Part shown: positions 1 to 12,034 of the stretch, piece by piece
How the letters are laid out: every line of letters begins with the position of its first letter
Numbering within the stretch: position 1 is the stretch's first letter
Translations under genes and position numbers: made by a program
Assembly (NCBI GenBank): GCA_035771175.1
Contig: CM069595.1
Span: 845,122-909,121, forward strand
Length of the DNA: 64,000 nt
DNA from: Paratinospora sagittata
Lineage: Eukaryota > Streptophyta > Magnoliopsida > Ranunculales > Menispermaceae
Reading direction: 5' to 3'
The notes under the pieces: generated by a model
What the model saw: only the letters and a program-made list of their open reading frames with translations
What the model was told of the DNA's origin: nothing
Databases searched by the model: none

Positions 1-850
1 TGAGCATTCAAACCCCGTCTTTTAGTCCCCAGCTTGTGGACTTTTGGTGTTAGGAGATCTTTTGCTTATTTTCATTTATGATGTAAACTCTTTTTATTAT
101 ATTAATATATCATATCTTGTTTCTGTTTCAAAAAAAAAAAAAAAATCTTTAATTGAAAATTGGGCGTCGGTGCAAATTTAATTTCTTGTGTGTTCTCAAA
201 GGGAACGAATAATAACCATCTGAATGCTCTGTAACAGATGCACATATGTTGGTCCAGTCCCTCCCTGTTAAGAAGGAAGGGGGTCATTAATTTATTCCCT
301 ATTTAGATGCTATAATTGGTTCCTTATGCCATCGATCAAAGCTGTAGTGACCACTGACAGTTATCTTTGCCGGGGAAGGAATCCATCCCGCCCAGTGCAC
401 TTGGTCAATATATCCTTCTTATATGTATATCGATCTGTATGTATGCGCGTAGTAGTGGTCCAGTCCATTCCTTGAGAATAGCTGTGCTTAAGTTCTTTGT
501 GCAGGAATATTAAACTTTATGGGCGCCATAAATCACCAAGTATAAAAACAGACCCATTCAGTTTAAAACAAACAATTATCCAAATAATAGTTAAAAGCTA
601 TATAGCTGAGATTAATTAATTACCTAAAGAAAAGTAACCTCTATTATAATCATTTCGATCATCAAAAAAGAAACAAAGTCACGTGTAGCGTTTGTAATTA
701 CAGTAAGCAAAGCCAGGTCAGGGGTTTAGATTTTCCATAATAATAATAATTTATAATTTCTTCTAAAAAAATATGTATGTATTGTATAATATATAGCCAA
801 GCCCGTCAGTTGGGGTTTAATGAGGGCACGTTTTAAGTGCCACGCGTATA
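1..850. other. Upstream spacer of the Aux/IAA gene
   Basis: I see no gene here. The stretch is AT-rich, with a poly-A run at about 130-145. A palindromic G-box, CACGTG, lies at 680-685, roughly 380 bases upstream of the Aux/IAA start codon, and may belong to its promoter. Short open frames in this stretch show no family resemblance. Confidence 0.6.
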
Positions 851-853
851 ACA

Positions 854-1000
854 TGTCGGCCACCCGGAGGACAATCTAAACCAACGAACGACTCAACTGG
901 TCCGTTGAAGATCGACCCCTCGTGGTCGTGGTTACTCTCATTCTCATATATACCTACCCTTCTTACTCCTTTCTCCCTCTCTCTATTTGTTTATATAAAA
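854..1000 (+). promoter_or_regulatory. Putative Aux/IAA core promoter: TGTCGG auxin element and TATA box
   Basis: TGTCGG at 854-859 is the high-affinity core bound by ARF transcription factors. A TATA box, TATATAAAA, lies at 992-1000, so transcription should begin near 1025-1035 and leave a short leader before the ATG at 1064. Both motifs are read directly. Their function is inferred from position in front of an auxin-response gene, a class often regulated by auxin itself. Confidence 0.5.
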
Positions 1001-1063
1001 AGCAAAGTTGGTGGCTCTTAATCCTTCATTCACTCTTAATTTCATTTATCTCCAACAAATACA

Positions 1064-2223
1064 ATGGGTAGAGCTCCCAATTCCTCATCTTCATCTTCAA
1101 TTGACAGTAGTAGCAGCCACCCTTCTCATTCCACTGCTTATTCTCCTCCTCCACCATCTTCGTCAAGATTTGTGGCACGCAGAGATTTGAGCACAGATCT
1201 AAGGCTTGGACGCGACTACATTTCATCAGCCTCTGATCAACTTCATCACGATTCTTCAAATTCAAGGTATTACTTACAAGTTACACTCATCAACCACACA
1301 CCCCCAACACTTCCTTTCTTTTCTCCCTTAATTTTCAACGCTTAGAATCAATACCAATCCATATTTGGCATCTTTCCTTTTCCTTTTTCTTTTTTTTTTT
1401 TTCCTTCCCTTCTTCTCCGTGCAGTGGTTCTCTTACAGTAGAGATGTTGATAACATTGCTGTGTTAGTACTTATCGATCGAATTCTTTTTTTTTTTTTTT
1501 TGGGGCGCAGTGAGGTACAACCACCCGACTGGCCACCAATTAAAGCGCTTCTGAGGAATACACTTGCAGAGAGAGGAAATAACAGGCATCGCCCTACCTT
1601 CTTTGTGAAGGTTTATATGGAGGGTATTCCAATTGGCAGAAAACTTGACTTGTTTGCCCACCATGGCTACGATGGTCTTATCAGGTCTCTTGCTCAAATG
1701 TTCAGGACCACCATTCTATGTAAGTTCAACTATTTATGCTCAAAGCATTAATTTAGAATGAGTGAATAATATAGATTTTAACTTGGATTAATTCGATTCG
1801 GTTCTCTAGCATTTAGAAAAATTTAACAAATTTAGGAATTTAAGCCATTCCCATTCGATTATGGTTTACTAAATTAAAAAGTTTTTTTTTTCCCCTTTAG
1901 TCTTTTATTTCTCACAAAAAAAAAAAAAAAACCTAATAAAAAGTTTATTCTCCCTTGTCTATTTCCCAAATTAATTTGATACAGTCCCGGATATTGATCG
2001 ACTGCATCCTGATCAAGAACAACATGTGCTAACTTACGAGGACAAAGAAGGGGACTGGATGATGGTGGGGGATGTTCCTTGGGAGTAAGTATAATCTAAT
2101 TTGAACCTCATATTCCTCATAAAATATAGTAAAGTTGCTCATGCATGCTTTGGTTTTTTGAAATGCAGGATGTTCTTGACCACTGTGAAAAGACTGAAGA
2201 TCTCAAGGGCAGATAAGATCTAG
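1064..2223 (+). CDS. Aux/IAA transcriptional repressor, IAA20/30/31 clade
   Basis: This nuclear repressor pairs with ARF factors through its C-terminal PB1 domain to hold auxin-response genes off. I model four exons, 1064-1266, 1511-1719, 1985-2084 and 2169-2223, all with GT-AG borders and matching phases, giving 188 residues. The N-terminus MGR plus a serine tract and [10 protein letters not shown] is a shortened domain I, as in IAA20/IAA30. Domains III and IV are intact, with [18 protein letters not shown], then [19 protein letters not shown] and a final [10 protein letters not shown]. The usual degron GWPP(V/I) is replaced by DWPPI at 1527-1541, as I recall for IAA31, so TIR1/AFB-driven turnover should be weak. 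I chose this ATG because it opens the clade-typical MGR start just after a TATA box. The family is certain; orthology within IAA20/30/31 is not. Confidence 0.93.
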
Positions 2224-4864
2224 TTTTTAATTCAACCTTGTAGCATCTCTACGTGTTTTTGCACAGTTAGGTGGTATAATCAAGGCAAGCCCATGAGGCG
2301 AAGGCAGTAGTATAAATATCAAAATTAATTTCTTGTACAGTCACTACACTATCCCAAAGTATATAAATATAGCTTTAATTTTTTTTTTCTCTTTATAAAA
2401 AAAGAAAAAGAAAAAGAGAAAAATTCCCCCTCCTCCTGCCTTTGTTGTTCATATATTTATAATTTCCTGTTTATGTGTTGGAACATGATAGGGAGGTCAA
2501 TGAGTGTAAAAAACCTATAAAGATCTCTAGAGTTTCGTTTTGGTGAATGAAGGGTCCGGGAGAAAGGGATTTTGATCTTCACTTATCTAATTTTTTAATT
2601 TGGATTTCCGTTGTTCTTCCAATGCGTGTGGTCCTAACTGATCTGATGCCCCTGCTACAACGCCAGTATTGATTGATTAATATTCCTTCTGGTTTGGAAA
2701 TGTAACTTGTAAAAGGCGGAACATCTTGCACTAACTAGTACTTTCACTTCAAACCTACGCATAAGGGAAGTACATGGATAGTTTCCTATGATATCTCTAA
2801 CGAGTAGTAATGACTCTGCAATTACTAGGGGTCTAAAAAATGATAGTGCCCCTTCAACCATGTAATTAAAGTGGTAAAATGTGCAGGTGAAACTTCAGTT
2901 GAAACTTTGAAAGTGCCCCTCCAACCAAGGTACAGAAAATTGGATAATTTAATTTGTGCGTTGAGATTAGTTAGTACCATCATATATATAACTTACCTCT
3001 ATTATTTTTTTGAAGGATCAATCTGTAGATTTTTGTTAACATAGGGTCATCACATACACAAGTCATTGGATCGAAGACATAAAAATTGTCCCAAATATTG
3101 ACACCAAAATCTAGAAAGGCCATAACAAGACCTCAACAATAGTGTAAAAACTCTTCGCCGCCTCACACGAGACTTAAGAGATTTGAACCCCTCCTCCTCA
3201 TGTATCTCCTTAATTTACATTTTTATGCTTTTTAGCTGTCTTCAAGACTAAAAATGAAAATTGTACTTTTTTTGTCCACAGTTGCCCATTCAAAAAAAAT
3301 AAAAGATCGAGATTAAAAATTAAATTGATTTGAAAGAGTCTAATTATTGTAAAAAGTAATCTTAAATATATATCAAGAAGGAAGTATTTCATTAATAGCA
3401 ATGACATGGATTACGTATCTCAACATCTGGTTGCACAAGTGAGAATAATAGAAAAGAATATATACAAAGAAAATGTATAAACAAAAAAATTGATTTAGAG
3501 TAACTGCCGACACAAATAATTTGAATAAACATAGAGATGCTGTGATGGTATCAATTACAGACTAATCCTAAGAAATTAAACTGAGCAAATTAATATTTAT
3601 ATCAAGAAAGCGTTCACTACCGAAGACATAAAGGATCTGGACATGCTTCCCACTCACGCTCATTGCCTAGAATCATTTTATGTTATTTTCATTAGGCCTG
3701 CTGGAGTCGTATTGAATCATATACTTAAATACGAGTGCTTTTGGAGCATTTCTTCAACCATTTTGTACCCATTTGCACAGGTATCTGCGCATCACAGTCG
3801 ACTATAATTTTATCTCCCATGAAGAGATAATTAATTTTCTTTTAGGCAAGTAAGATAATACTTTTGAACAAAAAAAGGAAGAAAAAAAAAAGCTGGCCGG
3901 AGTGATTAATTAATTCCACTCCTACTAAAATCTTAGTTTAATTAAATCATGAAACTAATTATCGTTTCTGCTAAAAAAAAATTCATGAAACTAATTAAAG
4001 AACATGAAAGCCAAGTTGGATCGAACTGGCATGTGTCTTTTCACTCTCACCTTCAAATTCACTGTTACCGATCAAATCTGTCTGCGTGACAAACTCTTAC
4101 GAACTGTTGGACCAAACTTTCAAGGCCCTCTAATTTTAATCAACCTGTCTGTGTTCCATCCTCTACTGACATTTAACGATCCAGCTAGCTATAAATGGAT
4201 ACCATACCTGCGTACTTAATTGGCACTACTTACTGAACCCAAACCAAATCATATGTACATTATATAGAATGACGTACACCAGCTAGCAAATCCATGATAA
4301 CACCACTAGAATATTGGGTGAAAGATCTTTATAGATCTTTACCTTAATCCTCACCAAACTTGTCGGTGAACAGAATGAGTTGGTGAGCTTTGGCTTATTG
4401 AACTGTATTGACGTTGAATCTTCTTATAGAATCAATTTTGGAATTAATATATTTTTGATTAGTTAATTTGCCTCAACCAGCTTAATTAATTTTTCCAAAT
4501 TTTTGATGATTCCACCACCTAATTAATTCACTTATATTGATGCTCGCATGGTACGATCACATCAACCATTTTTGGTGATGTAAAACGAAATTCAGGGTCT
4601 ACGTATTAATTAATTATACCATCTTATGGGTATGGGTTTGATATATATATATATTCACGTATAATTCTAAATAAAGAAATATTTGACAAAAAATAGAAAA
4701 TAAAATAAAGAAATGTTATTTGATGGTGTATATATCAGCCGAAAAAAATATTCTTTAGACCAAAAGAAGCTGGTCCAAGTTGAAACAAAAAATCTAATTT
4801 CTTTTCCCCATGTAAATTAATTTAATTATCCATGTAATTAATAACTTTTAGGAAATAAAAGACA
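2224..4864. other. Spacer with Aux/IAA 3' UTR; no gene seen
   Basis: The first roughly 200 bases are probably the Aux/IAA 3' untranslated region. The rest is AT-rich, with poly-A/T runs and short frames of at most about 70 codons. None has recognisable domains, plausible introns or promoter context. I see no RNA gene. Confidence 0.6.
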
Positions 4865-5861
4865 GGCTATTTTTATCCACCATTTTTTACTTACTCTCTT
4901 GACTCACATAAAAATTTAAAATCAATCATTTCCTCTCTCTTCACCCACCTAAATTCTCATTCTACTATTCTCATCCCATGGCCCTAAACTCTTTCCCTCT
5001 CTCTCATTTATTCTCTTCTTTTCACCATTGATTCACCATTTCTCCAACTTTTTTAATCATTTAAAGGGTTAAAACATTGTTAGAAAGATTTGTGAGCAAC
5101 AACATCGCAAAATCTTGCGAAAAAAATAAATTATTTCAGATTTTGGAGGCCTCGAACTCAAAGTGATTCAAGTGCAATCCTTAATCACAAATCGGTAAGT
5201 AAATAATAATTTTTACATGTTCTAAAATGATTTTAATGCTACATTGTTTTATTGAAATATTTTTTTTGCAAAAAAAAAATGGATGAAAATGGTGGAATGA
5301 GGTGACGAAAATATGTTCTAGAAACCCATTCCGCGCACTAGAATCACAAACGTCCGACCCACTCATTTCTCTTTATGTCCGACCCAATAGGGTCGGACAA
5401 TGCATTTTTTTGTTTTTTATTTTTATTTTATTTTTTTGTCTGACCCTGATGGGCCGAACAGAGGAAATATGTTCAGCCTGTTAGGGTTAGACAAACTTCA
5501 TTTTGTCCACCCACGCAAAGTTGGGCACACTCAATCCGAAGACGATTTTTTTAGGTTTCAAAACCTATTTTCACCCCTTTTCTCTTTGATTTTGGGTATG
5601 TTTTGTAAAAAAAATACTTCAAAAGGGTGAAAATGATAGAAATATATGTTTTCATTCGAAGATTGAAGATTAAGATGTGTTGAAAAGTTGAAGGGTTGAA
5701 GGGTTGAAGGTAGAAAGTGGGTGGGTGAAGAGAGAGATGAGAGAGTTTAAGGAGTTTAATATTTATCATTTTTGGTAACTTCACATGTGATTTTTTATTT
5801 TATTTTTTTAAGTTTTGGATGAAGTGAATAAAGAGATGAAAAATGGTGGGTGAAAATAACC
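4865..5861. mobile_element. Putative non-autonomous TIR element with degenerate long inverted repeats
   Basis: The left end begins GGCTATTTTTATCCACCATT. The reverse complement of the right end begins GGTTATTTTCACCCACCATT. Similarity continues inward through CT-rich stretches containing CTCTCTTCACCCACC on both sides. The arms are roughly 80-170 bases and about three-quarters alike by eye. The roughly 1-kb interior has no coding potential but carries three 22-nt hairpin units. I could not find an unambiguous target-site duplication, so the edges and superfamily (a Mutator-like element is one option) are inferred. Confidence 0.5.
5377..5492. repeat. Array of three 22-nt hairpin units (9-nt arm, 4-nt loop, 9-nt arm)
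   Basis: Unit 1 (5377-5398) has perfect arms GTCCGACCC and GGGTCGGAC around AATA. Unit 2 (5438-5459) has GTCTGACCC and GGGCCGAAC around TGAT. Unit 3 (5471-5492) has GTTCAGCCT and GGGTTAGAC around GTTA. A lone left arm, GTCCGACCC, lies at 5352-5360. Arm and loop lengths are identical across units although the sequence has drifted, so these look like copies of one hairpin inside the inverted-repeat element. Confidence 0.65.
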
Positions 5862-6302
5862 GGACCCTAGAGAAAATATTTTCCAATGAAGCTTTCTAAA
5901 GTTGGGCCAAAAAATAGTAAAGCTTCGGCTATTAAGAACGGAGTGTTTTTTCAGCCCTCGTCATCCACGGGCTTGACTTGCCCGCGAACTGAGGTGTGGT
6001 CCGGTTTCAAAGCCCACTTTAGCTGTAAATCTGTAATAGATGCTTTTCTATCTCTCTTCTGTTCTCTTTCTCTCTAGTTAGTCCCTTTGGCTTTGGGATC
6101 TGGGAACGAACTTGCCTTGGTGTTTATCCATGGCCTAAACCATTGCATCCGTGCCACGAATCCAGATTTTGACTCCAACTGACTTCCGGTTGAATCCTCC
6201 TTCTATAATCGCCCAATTTCAAGTTCAAGCGCCAAGATTAATGTTGGTTTGTGGACAAGAGAAAACATTAAGAAGATCAATTTCGGTGTAACTGAGTGAA
6301 CA
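5862..6302 (+). promoter_or_regulatory. BSH promoter and 5' leader with a 16-codon uORF
   Basis: This stretch between the inverted-repeat element and the BSH start codon should hold its promoter and leader. No strong TATA box stands out. An upstream ATG at 6241 opens a 16-residue frame ending in TAA at 6289-6291, eleven bases before the main ATG at 6303. A minimal ATG-GCC-TAA also lies near 6129. Whether either uORF is in the mRNA depends on the unknown start site. Confidence 0.4.
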
Positions 6303-9300
6303 ATGAAATCTCTCTCAACAAACGCTTCAAAACAACCCGTCAAGTTCAGGATGTGAGTTTTCAATTTTCCCATTTAAAACTGCCATTTCCTGCTTCAATT
6401 TCCCCTTTTTCTGCTTCTTTTCTTTATCAACACGCAACCAACGTTTTATTTTGAAGTGGGAAACAATATTGAATGTGGATTTCTTGATGTATGTACTTAA
6501 TTGCAGTCCAACTGCGGAAAATCTGGTCCCTATTCGTTTGGATTTGGAAGTTGATGGGCAACGTTACAGAGACGCTTTTACATGGAACCCTGCTGGTAAA
6601 TTTGCTTATTCAGACCAAGGCATTTCTTTCTTTTACTTCACACTCTGAACAGAATGACATTGAATATATACCCTCTTCATGTTCACTCACCTCGATAAAA
6701 CCTTTTATATGCCACTTTTTTTTTTGGCATACTAGTACTCTGATCTTGTAAAACTAACATTATTGGTGATTTAGCGAGCTTTTTGTTTGGCTATGACTCA
6801 ATCGCATTATTCATATGCCTATGCCAAGTTCACTTATTCGTATTTTCAATTTAGAGGGCCTTTCTTTTATAAATTTATATTTTTAAAACTTTGTGATCAA
6901 TGTTAGTGCCGTTAGTGTAAAGTTCATTCCAGAAGACGGGATCTCAATGTTCATTTTATAAGGCTATGTTTCTTGCTATAGCATGTGGCAAAGGGGACTA
7001 AAGCCTTGAGTTTGTGAATTGGAACCATGTATTTTGTTGGTGCTACATATCCATTCCTTATTAAATCTTTATACTTTTTTCTACTCACCCACTTCCTATT
7101 CATCCTTATATCACGCTCATTTGATGTATGTCTTAGTCTTTGGTTGCTTATAATTTTGATCCATATAGCATGGCTAGTCTTATGGTTGTTTTATAAGATT
7201 TCCCTTTCAATCTTAACAATATTCACTTACTATAACAACTTTGGGCATATTCCTCTGTCTCAACCATTATACTTTAATTTTACATGTAACATATTCCTCC
7301 ATAATTTGGTGCAGTGCAAATCTAAATTCTAAGATGGGTGGTGGTAAGACATAAAAAATGAGTACATCTGGGAGATGGTAGAGTATTCCCAATTAGAGTC
7401 TTTAGAGATAAGATTAGTGAGAATTGATTAAGGTAGTATGGACACATAGAACAAAAACTATTAGGTGTGTTAAGTAGAAGAGTTGCATTAATTATTAATG
7501 TTGACAATAGAGGAAGAAGACCACCAACAATATTGTGGATAGAGATAACAAGCGAAATAACAGTGTGCACAACCTGACCAACTGAAAATTACCTAAACTT
7601 TGGTGAACTTGTTGGCAATCATACAACTGAAGGCCTCCGTGGGTGGAAGAAAAGAACATGAACATCTTAATCTCATTCAAACTTTTGAGTAAACCAAGGA
7701 TACTCTAATTTTAGCAAGACATTATTATTGGCATTATATTAATTTTAGCAAAACATTATTATTTGCATTATATTCGGTTTTCAATATTTTTAGATATCAT
7801 CCGATTAAAAGAAATGGTTATTCTTGCCCACATGCTTTTGTTAATTGTTCTATTGACTATCTATACCTGCATGCTTTTATATTGTCAAAGATCCAGATTC
7901 TGAGGTCGGCATCTTTGCAAAAAGGACAGTGAAGGATTTGAAACTCCCTCCAACATTCATAACTCACATTGTTCAATCTATTCAAGTAAGTAGCACAAAA
8001 TTTTATTGACTTAGCCCTTGATGAAGCAGAGTGGAGCAAGTTAATTCATATAACCAGCCCCATGTAGTTCGGAAAAGGCTTTCTTAAGTTAAGTTGAGTA
8101 CAAAACTTTGACTTAGAGCATTGTCATGATGGCTAGGGTTGATTTCTTTTATTATGGTTCAAGCTTGAGTTAGGTGAAGTCATAAAAAAATCATTCCATG
8201 AGTTGTTAATCATTACTGAGAATACTTGAGTAACATTAGTCATTCTGCCATTTAATGCTAGCGAGTTGATCCACTGCTTGTCCAGTTTTGTTCAAGTGTT
8301 TATCATGAAATGCCAAGATTAGGCCTGGTTTATTGTATGTGTATGTTACTATGTTTGTAGGAAAACCTGGAAGAGGACCTACCCTAATTTTTTTTCATTG
8401 ATTCCAATTAGGTGGAAATGGTGTGGTGCTTGCATGATTTACTGATTCTAGCTTCTGTTTTCCCATACATGTTTACTTCACCATCCAATAGGAAAGAGCC
8501 CCTTTGAGAACATTGGTTCCTTGCTTAATTTTTATACTCTTCATTTACCTTGCTAACGTTTAGGAGGAGATAAATCATAGAAATTTTATTTTATTATTAT
8601 TATTTTTTTATTTTCTGGTGCTCTTGTTTTAACTGAAAATATTTGTAAATATGCCTGAAAAAAAGAGCAATATTTGATAATAATTATGGCAAGTGAAAGC
8701 TTGAGGCAAGTTATAAACCAGACCCAACAAATAAGAAAAAGGTGAAGAAGAAAGAATAACATAAAAAGTGATGGATGGGAGGACTTAAATGACATATGTT
8801 CTTCTAACAAAAAAAAAAAAAAAACATATGTTCTCAAGACCTCAGCTTTTTCCTCATTATATAGAGCTTTAAATTAACTAACTACCAGCAAAAAAAAAAA
8901 AAAAAAACCACATGCTTTCACTTTTCAAATAATTTGGACTAATGGAAAACGTGAACCTTCGGTTTTGGGGTCAGTGGTTACTTAACAGGTCATCTTCAAA
9001 CAAAAGAAATACTTGGAGAGACAACATCTTTCCCGAACATCTTCTTTTGCTTGCCTCAAAATCTCTCAATCTTCTCCTTTGAGTCCTTTCTTCTAACTAT
9101 ATTTTTGTTACAAATAAAATTATCTACAATTTGGAAATGGACACCCTATACTATATAAATCAAGATATTTCCAACCATTTTATGATGTAATAGTATATTG
9201 CAAGTTAAATGTCTGGATTTTCACTATTTTAAATCATATGGGATGGACAAAACCCTCAAACGTAAGAAAATTATTTTTTAATTTGGGAAACATGTATTCT

Positions 9301-11793
9301 ATGTGAATATACAATTGTACATCAGTTAATGTCTGATACTATAATAGAAATGAGCTAATATCATTCGAATGAGAATTATGCTTGCTAGATCCATCTTCTC
9401 GTTATTTCTCACACATAGGCGATTGCTTGTGTTCATAACAAGATGCTAATCTTACATCTAATAGCACTCCAGCACCATTCTATCTTAACACCATTTTTTG
9501 TTGTATTTCATTATGACAGACGCAGCTCTCGGAATTTCGATCCTTCGAAGGACAAGAAATGTATACGGGTGAGAAGATTGTACCTCTCAAGGTTTGCCTC
9601 ATTTATTACCATCTGCTTTTATTTTTTGTCATTTTTAGCTGTGACGTTTGTCCATTTATTATGTTTTCTAGCACATGACAGACGTTCCTTTTTTCAGCTT
9701 GACCTTCGCGTAAACAATACAGTCATAAGGGATCAGTTTTTATGGGTATGTTTACTTTTACAATACACTTGTATGGGTTGGTATTATGTTAGAAATTTAT
9801 ATCTGTGATAATTTATTTTGACTGCATGTTTTTCAGTTTTTTGTCCTTAAAATGTTTTAGGAATTATTGTATTGCAGGACCTAAACAACTTTGAGAGTGA
9901 TCCAGAAGAGTTTGCGAGAACTCTTTGCAAGGACTTGGACATTAGAGACCCTGAAGTTGCAGTAAGCATTGTTTTTGAAATTTTATGGTTTATATAATAT
10001 ATGCCTCACTGTTTGGCTTTGAGTCATGCTTTTATCTCTATTGAGGGATTTCGTTGCTTACCGGTTTGTAATATAGTTGAATATTTAACCCTCCATAGAG
10101 CAGAATGAAGGAAACAGAATAATGTAGCCAACAATATGTAGTTGAAAGAAAGGCTTTGCTGAGTTGAGTGATTCTGCTATAATTTGCTTGGTATGGTTCC
10201 TTTTGCATTTGCTTGATTATGTGCTGTGTTGTTTCTTGTAAATGAGTTTTTATAGGACCTCTAGAAAGTTTGCTAAGCTGCCTCTATGTAATGAATTGAG
10301 TCATAGGTATTCTTACAAAGCATGGGGTTTCATTCTCTTTTATAGATCTGCATGTGGCTTAGTTTTTAGTTTGTTTATTTGTTTTTAAGGTGAAAACGTT
10401 TTAGTAACATAACTATCTCAATAATTTGGATATGGTTCTAGTGAAGGATGATGAGTGTTGACTGGTGGGTTTCATTCTCTAAGTGTAGATCCCATTAGTA
10501 ATCTAACCAGCCCAAATAGCTAGTGTAAAGCTGTAATGAATGATGACTTCTGGATAAGATGGGTAGAGATCCCTCTTACTGAGCTAGAATCAGTGGATTG
10601 TAGTGATTGACTTATTTTTTTTATGTTTATTATTTCTAAGGTACATTACACACTGATCAGTCTATTTTATTAGGTTAGACAGGGACCCGATTTTCTGTTT
10701 TGCGTAAAAGAATCTGTGAAACTGGCAACAGGATTGTTAAATATTTAACAATATGTTTCCTCAATCAGAGTTCTCTGTCATATTTCGTTGAATCTTTTCG
10801 TGTTTGCTAAATTATTAGCAAGGATCGCGTACTCATCTATTCAAGAATTTGCATCTATTTGCAGTGTTTATGGTGTTTTGAACTATTTGTATTATGATTT
10901 GCTTTGACTGTGTACTTCAATAATCATCGCAATCACTAAGGTTGCTTATTCATAGACATAGCATGGTCTTCTGAGCCAAGTCCTAAATTTGGTTTATCTC
11001 TACTCTCTTTCACAGTTGAACTTCTATATATCATTTGATGACTAAAACTGATGAAGTTGTCAAACCTGGTGTTTTGCAGCCAGCAGTTGCTGTTGCAATT
11101 AGGGAACAGCTTTATGAGGTGGGACTATTATATTTCTTGAACTTTTAACCGCATTGAGTGTAGCAATTCATAGCTTTAATAGTTCATGGCCCCATCATGG
11201 AAAGAAATATGAAATGCTGTGTTGGCTATACTCTGACAAATGTCAATTTCAGATTGCCGTCCAAAGTGTAGCCTCTGCAAGGGAAACCAGAGTAAGCAAG
11301 AAGGGTCGCCGTGGGACAGAATATATCTCATCCAGGTATACTGCTGTTGGCATTTGATTCTCTGTTATTGCTACTTATTCTTTCCTTGATCAAGGAATGA
11401 GTTGTAATAATGAGACTATGAGAGATATCCGATGGAAATAAGTGGTATTTATTTTGGTGATCCTTTTCTGAATGTGTTGTTTTGCATTATTTTTTCAGCA
11501 AAGGAGGTGGCAATGCTTTGGACCTGATGAAGTTATTTGGTGGAAGATCAACCGTCATTCGGTAAGATAAACATTTTTTAGCAACCTGTTCGTTCTGTGC
11601 AATTTTCTGTTATGTAAATTTGAGGAATCTATTAAGTAGGCCACCTTGGCAAGACAATTAAGAATTGCATTGTGGTGTTTTTCTATGAATCAGGAAAAGG
11701 AAAGAATGGGACTTGTATGAACCCATTGTTGATCTTTTATCAAATGAAGAAGTGGAAACACTTGATGCAAGAGAGGAACGGAATGCTCGGTAA
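6303..11793 (+). CDS. BSH: BUSHY (BSH), SNF5/INI1-type SWI/SNF subunit
   Basis: BSH is the plant SNF5/INI1 core subunit of nuclear SWI/SNF chromatin-remodelling complexes. I assemble ten coding exons with consistent phases: 6303-6352, 6507-6595, 7891-7985, 9520-9591, 9698-9745, 9878-9961, 11080-11118, 11253-11335, 11499-11561 and 11694-11793. They give 240 residues, the length I recall for Arabidopsis BSH. Landmarks are PTAENLVPIRLDLEVDGQRY near the N-terminus, then FAKRTVKDLKLPP in the first SNF5 repeat. The second repeat has DQFLWDLNNFESDPEEFART, followed by AIREQLYEIAVQSVASARE. The frame ends EEREERNAR-like at CGG-TAA, where the stop sits inside a GTAAGT donor, so a spliced longer C-terminus is possible. 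Intron 2 and intron 3 hold LINE relics. Intron 1 leaves isoleucine where Arabidopsis has methionine (FRIPTAEN). Confidence 0.95.
7322..7625 (+). mobile_element. RTE-like LINE C-terminal relic in BSH intron 2
   Basis: Conceptual translation near 7410-7550 gives a decayed LINE tail: REN, a stop, LR, a GHIEQK-like stretch, and later NRGRRPPTILWIEI. This resembles the RENRLRWFGHV...GRP..TW region near the end of plant RTE-type reverse transcriptase proteins. Stops and frame changes interrupt it, and no 5' part is visible. It lies in the same direction as BSH. Family assignment is from memory of motif order. Confidence 0.5.
8005..8098 (+). mobile_element. LINE 3'-end relic just downstream of BSH exon 3
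   Basis: The frame around 8008-8063 reads DLALDEAEWSKLIHITSPM then a stop, matching the usual RTE-type C-terminus (DRAEWRKLIH...ADP). It is followed by CATGTAGTTCGGAAAAGGCT and a TTAAGTTGAG tail. The same AAAGGCTT...GTTGAGT tail recurs elsewhere in the window (10.1, 21.1, 55.2 and 59.7 kb). Because BSH exon 3 lies between this piece and the relic at 7.3-7.6 kb, they are probably separate insertions. Confidence 0.5.
10098..10171 (+). mobile_element. LINE 3'-tail relic in BSH intron 6
   Basis: AGAGCAGAATGAAGGAAACA followed by AATGTAGCCAACAATATGTA and AAAGGCTTTGCTGAGTTGAG has the order of an RTE-type LINE 3' end: last codons, stop, then the GGCTT...GTTGAGT tail. It is very short and decayed, with no protein part left to test. 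Confidence 0.35.
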
Positions 11794-12034
11794 GTTGAGC
11801 ATCATACTTGTGTTTGTTTGCATTATAGGAGCTGTTAGTCATAAATTTCACAGCAGTAAATTTATCATGATAGATGAACACAAAATGAATGTTTGGGTTT
11901 GTTGAGGAATTTCCACCTATTTGCAGAGTAAATTTTCTTAGAGGTTTGGTGAATTATTTTTTTTGCACAAAAGAGCATGTTGTGATTTTTAAAAAAGAGG
12001 AACGCTAGAGGAATTGAAATTAACACACCAATTG

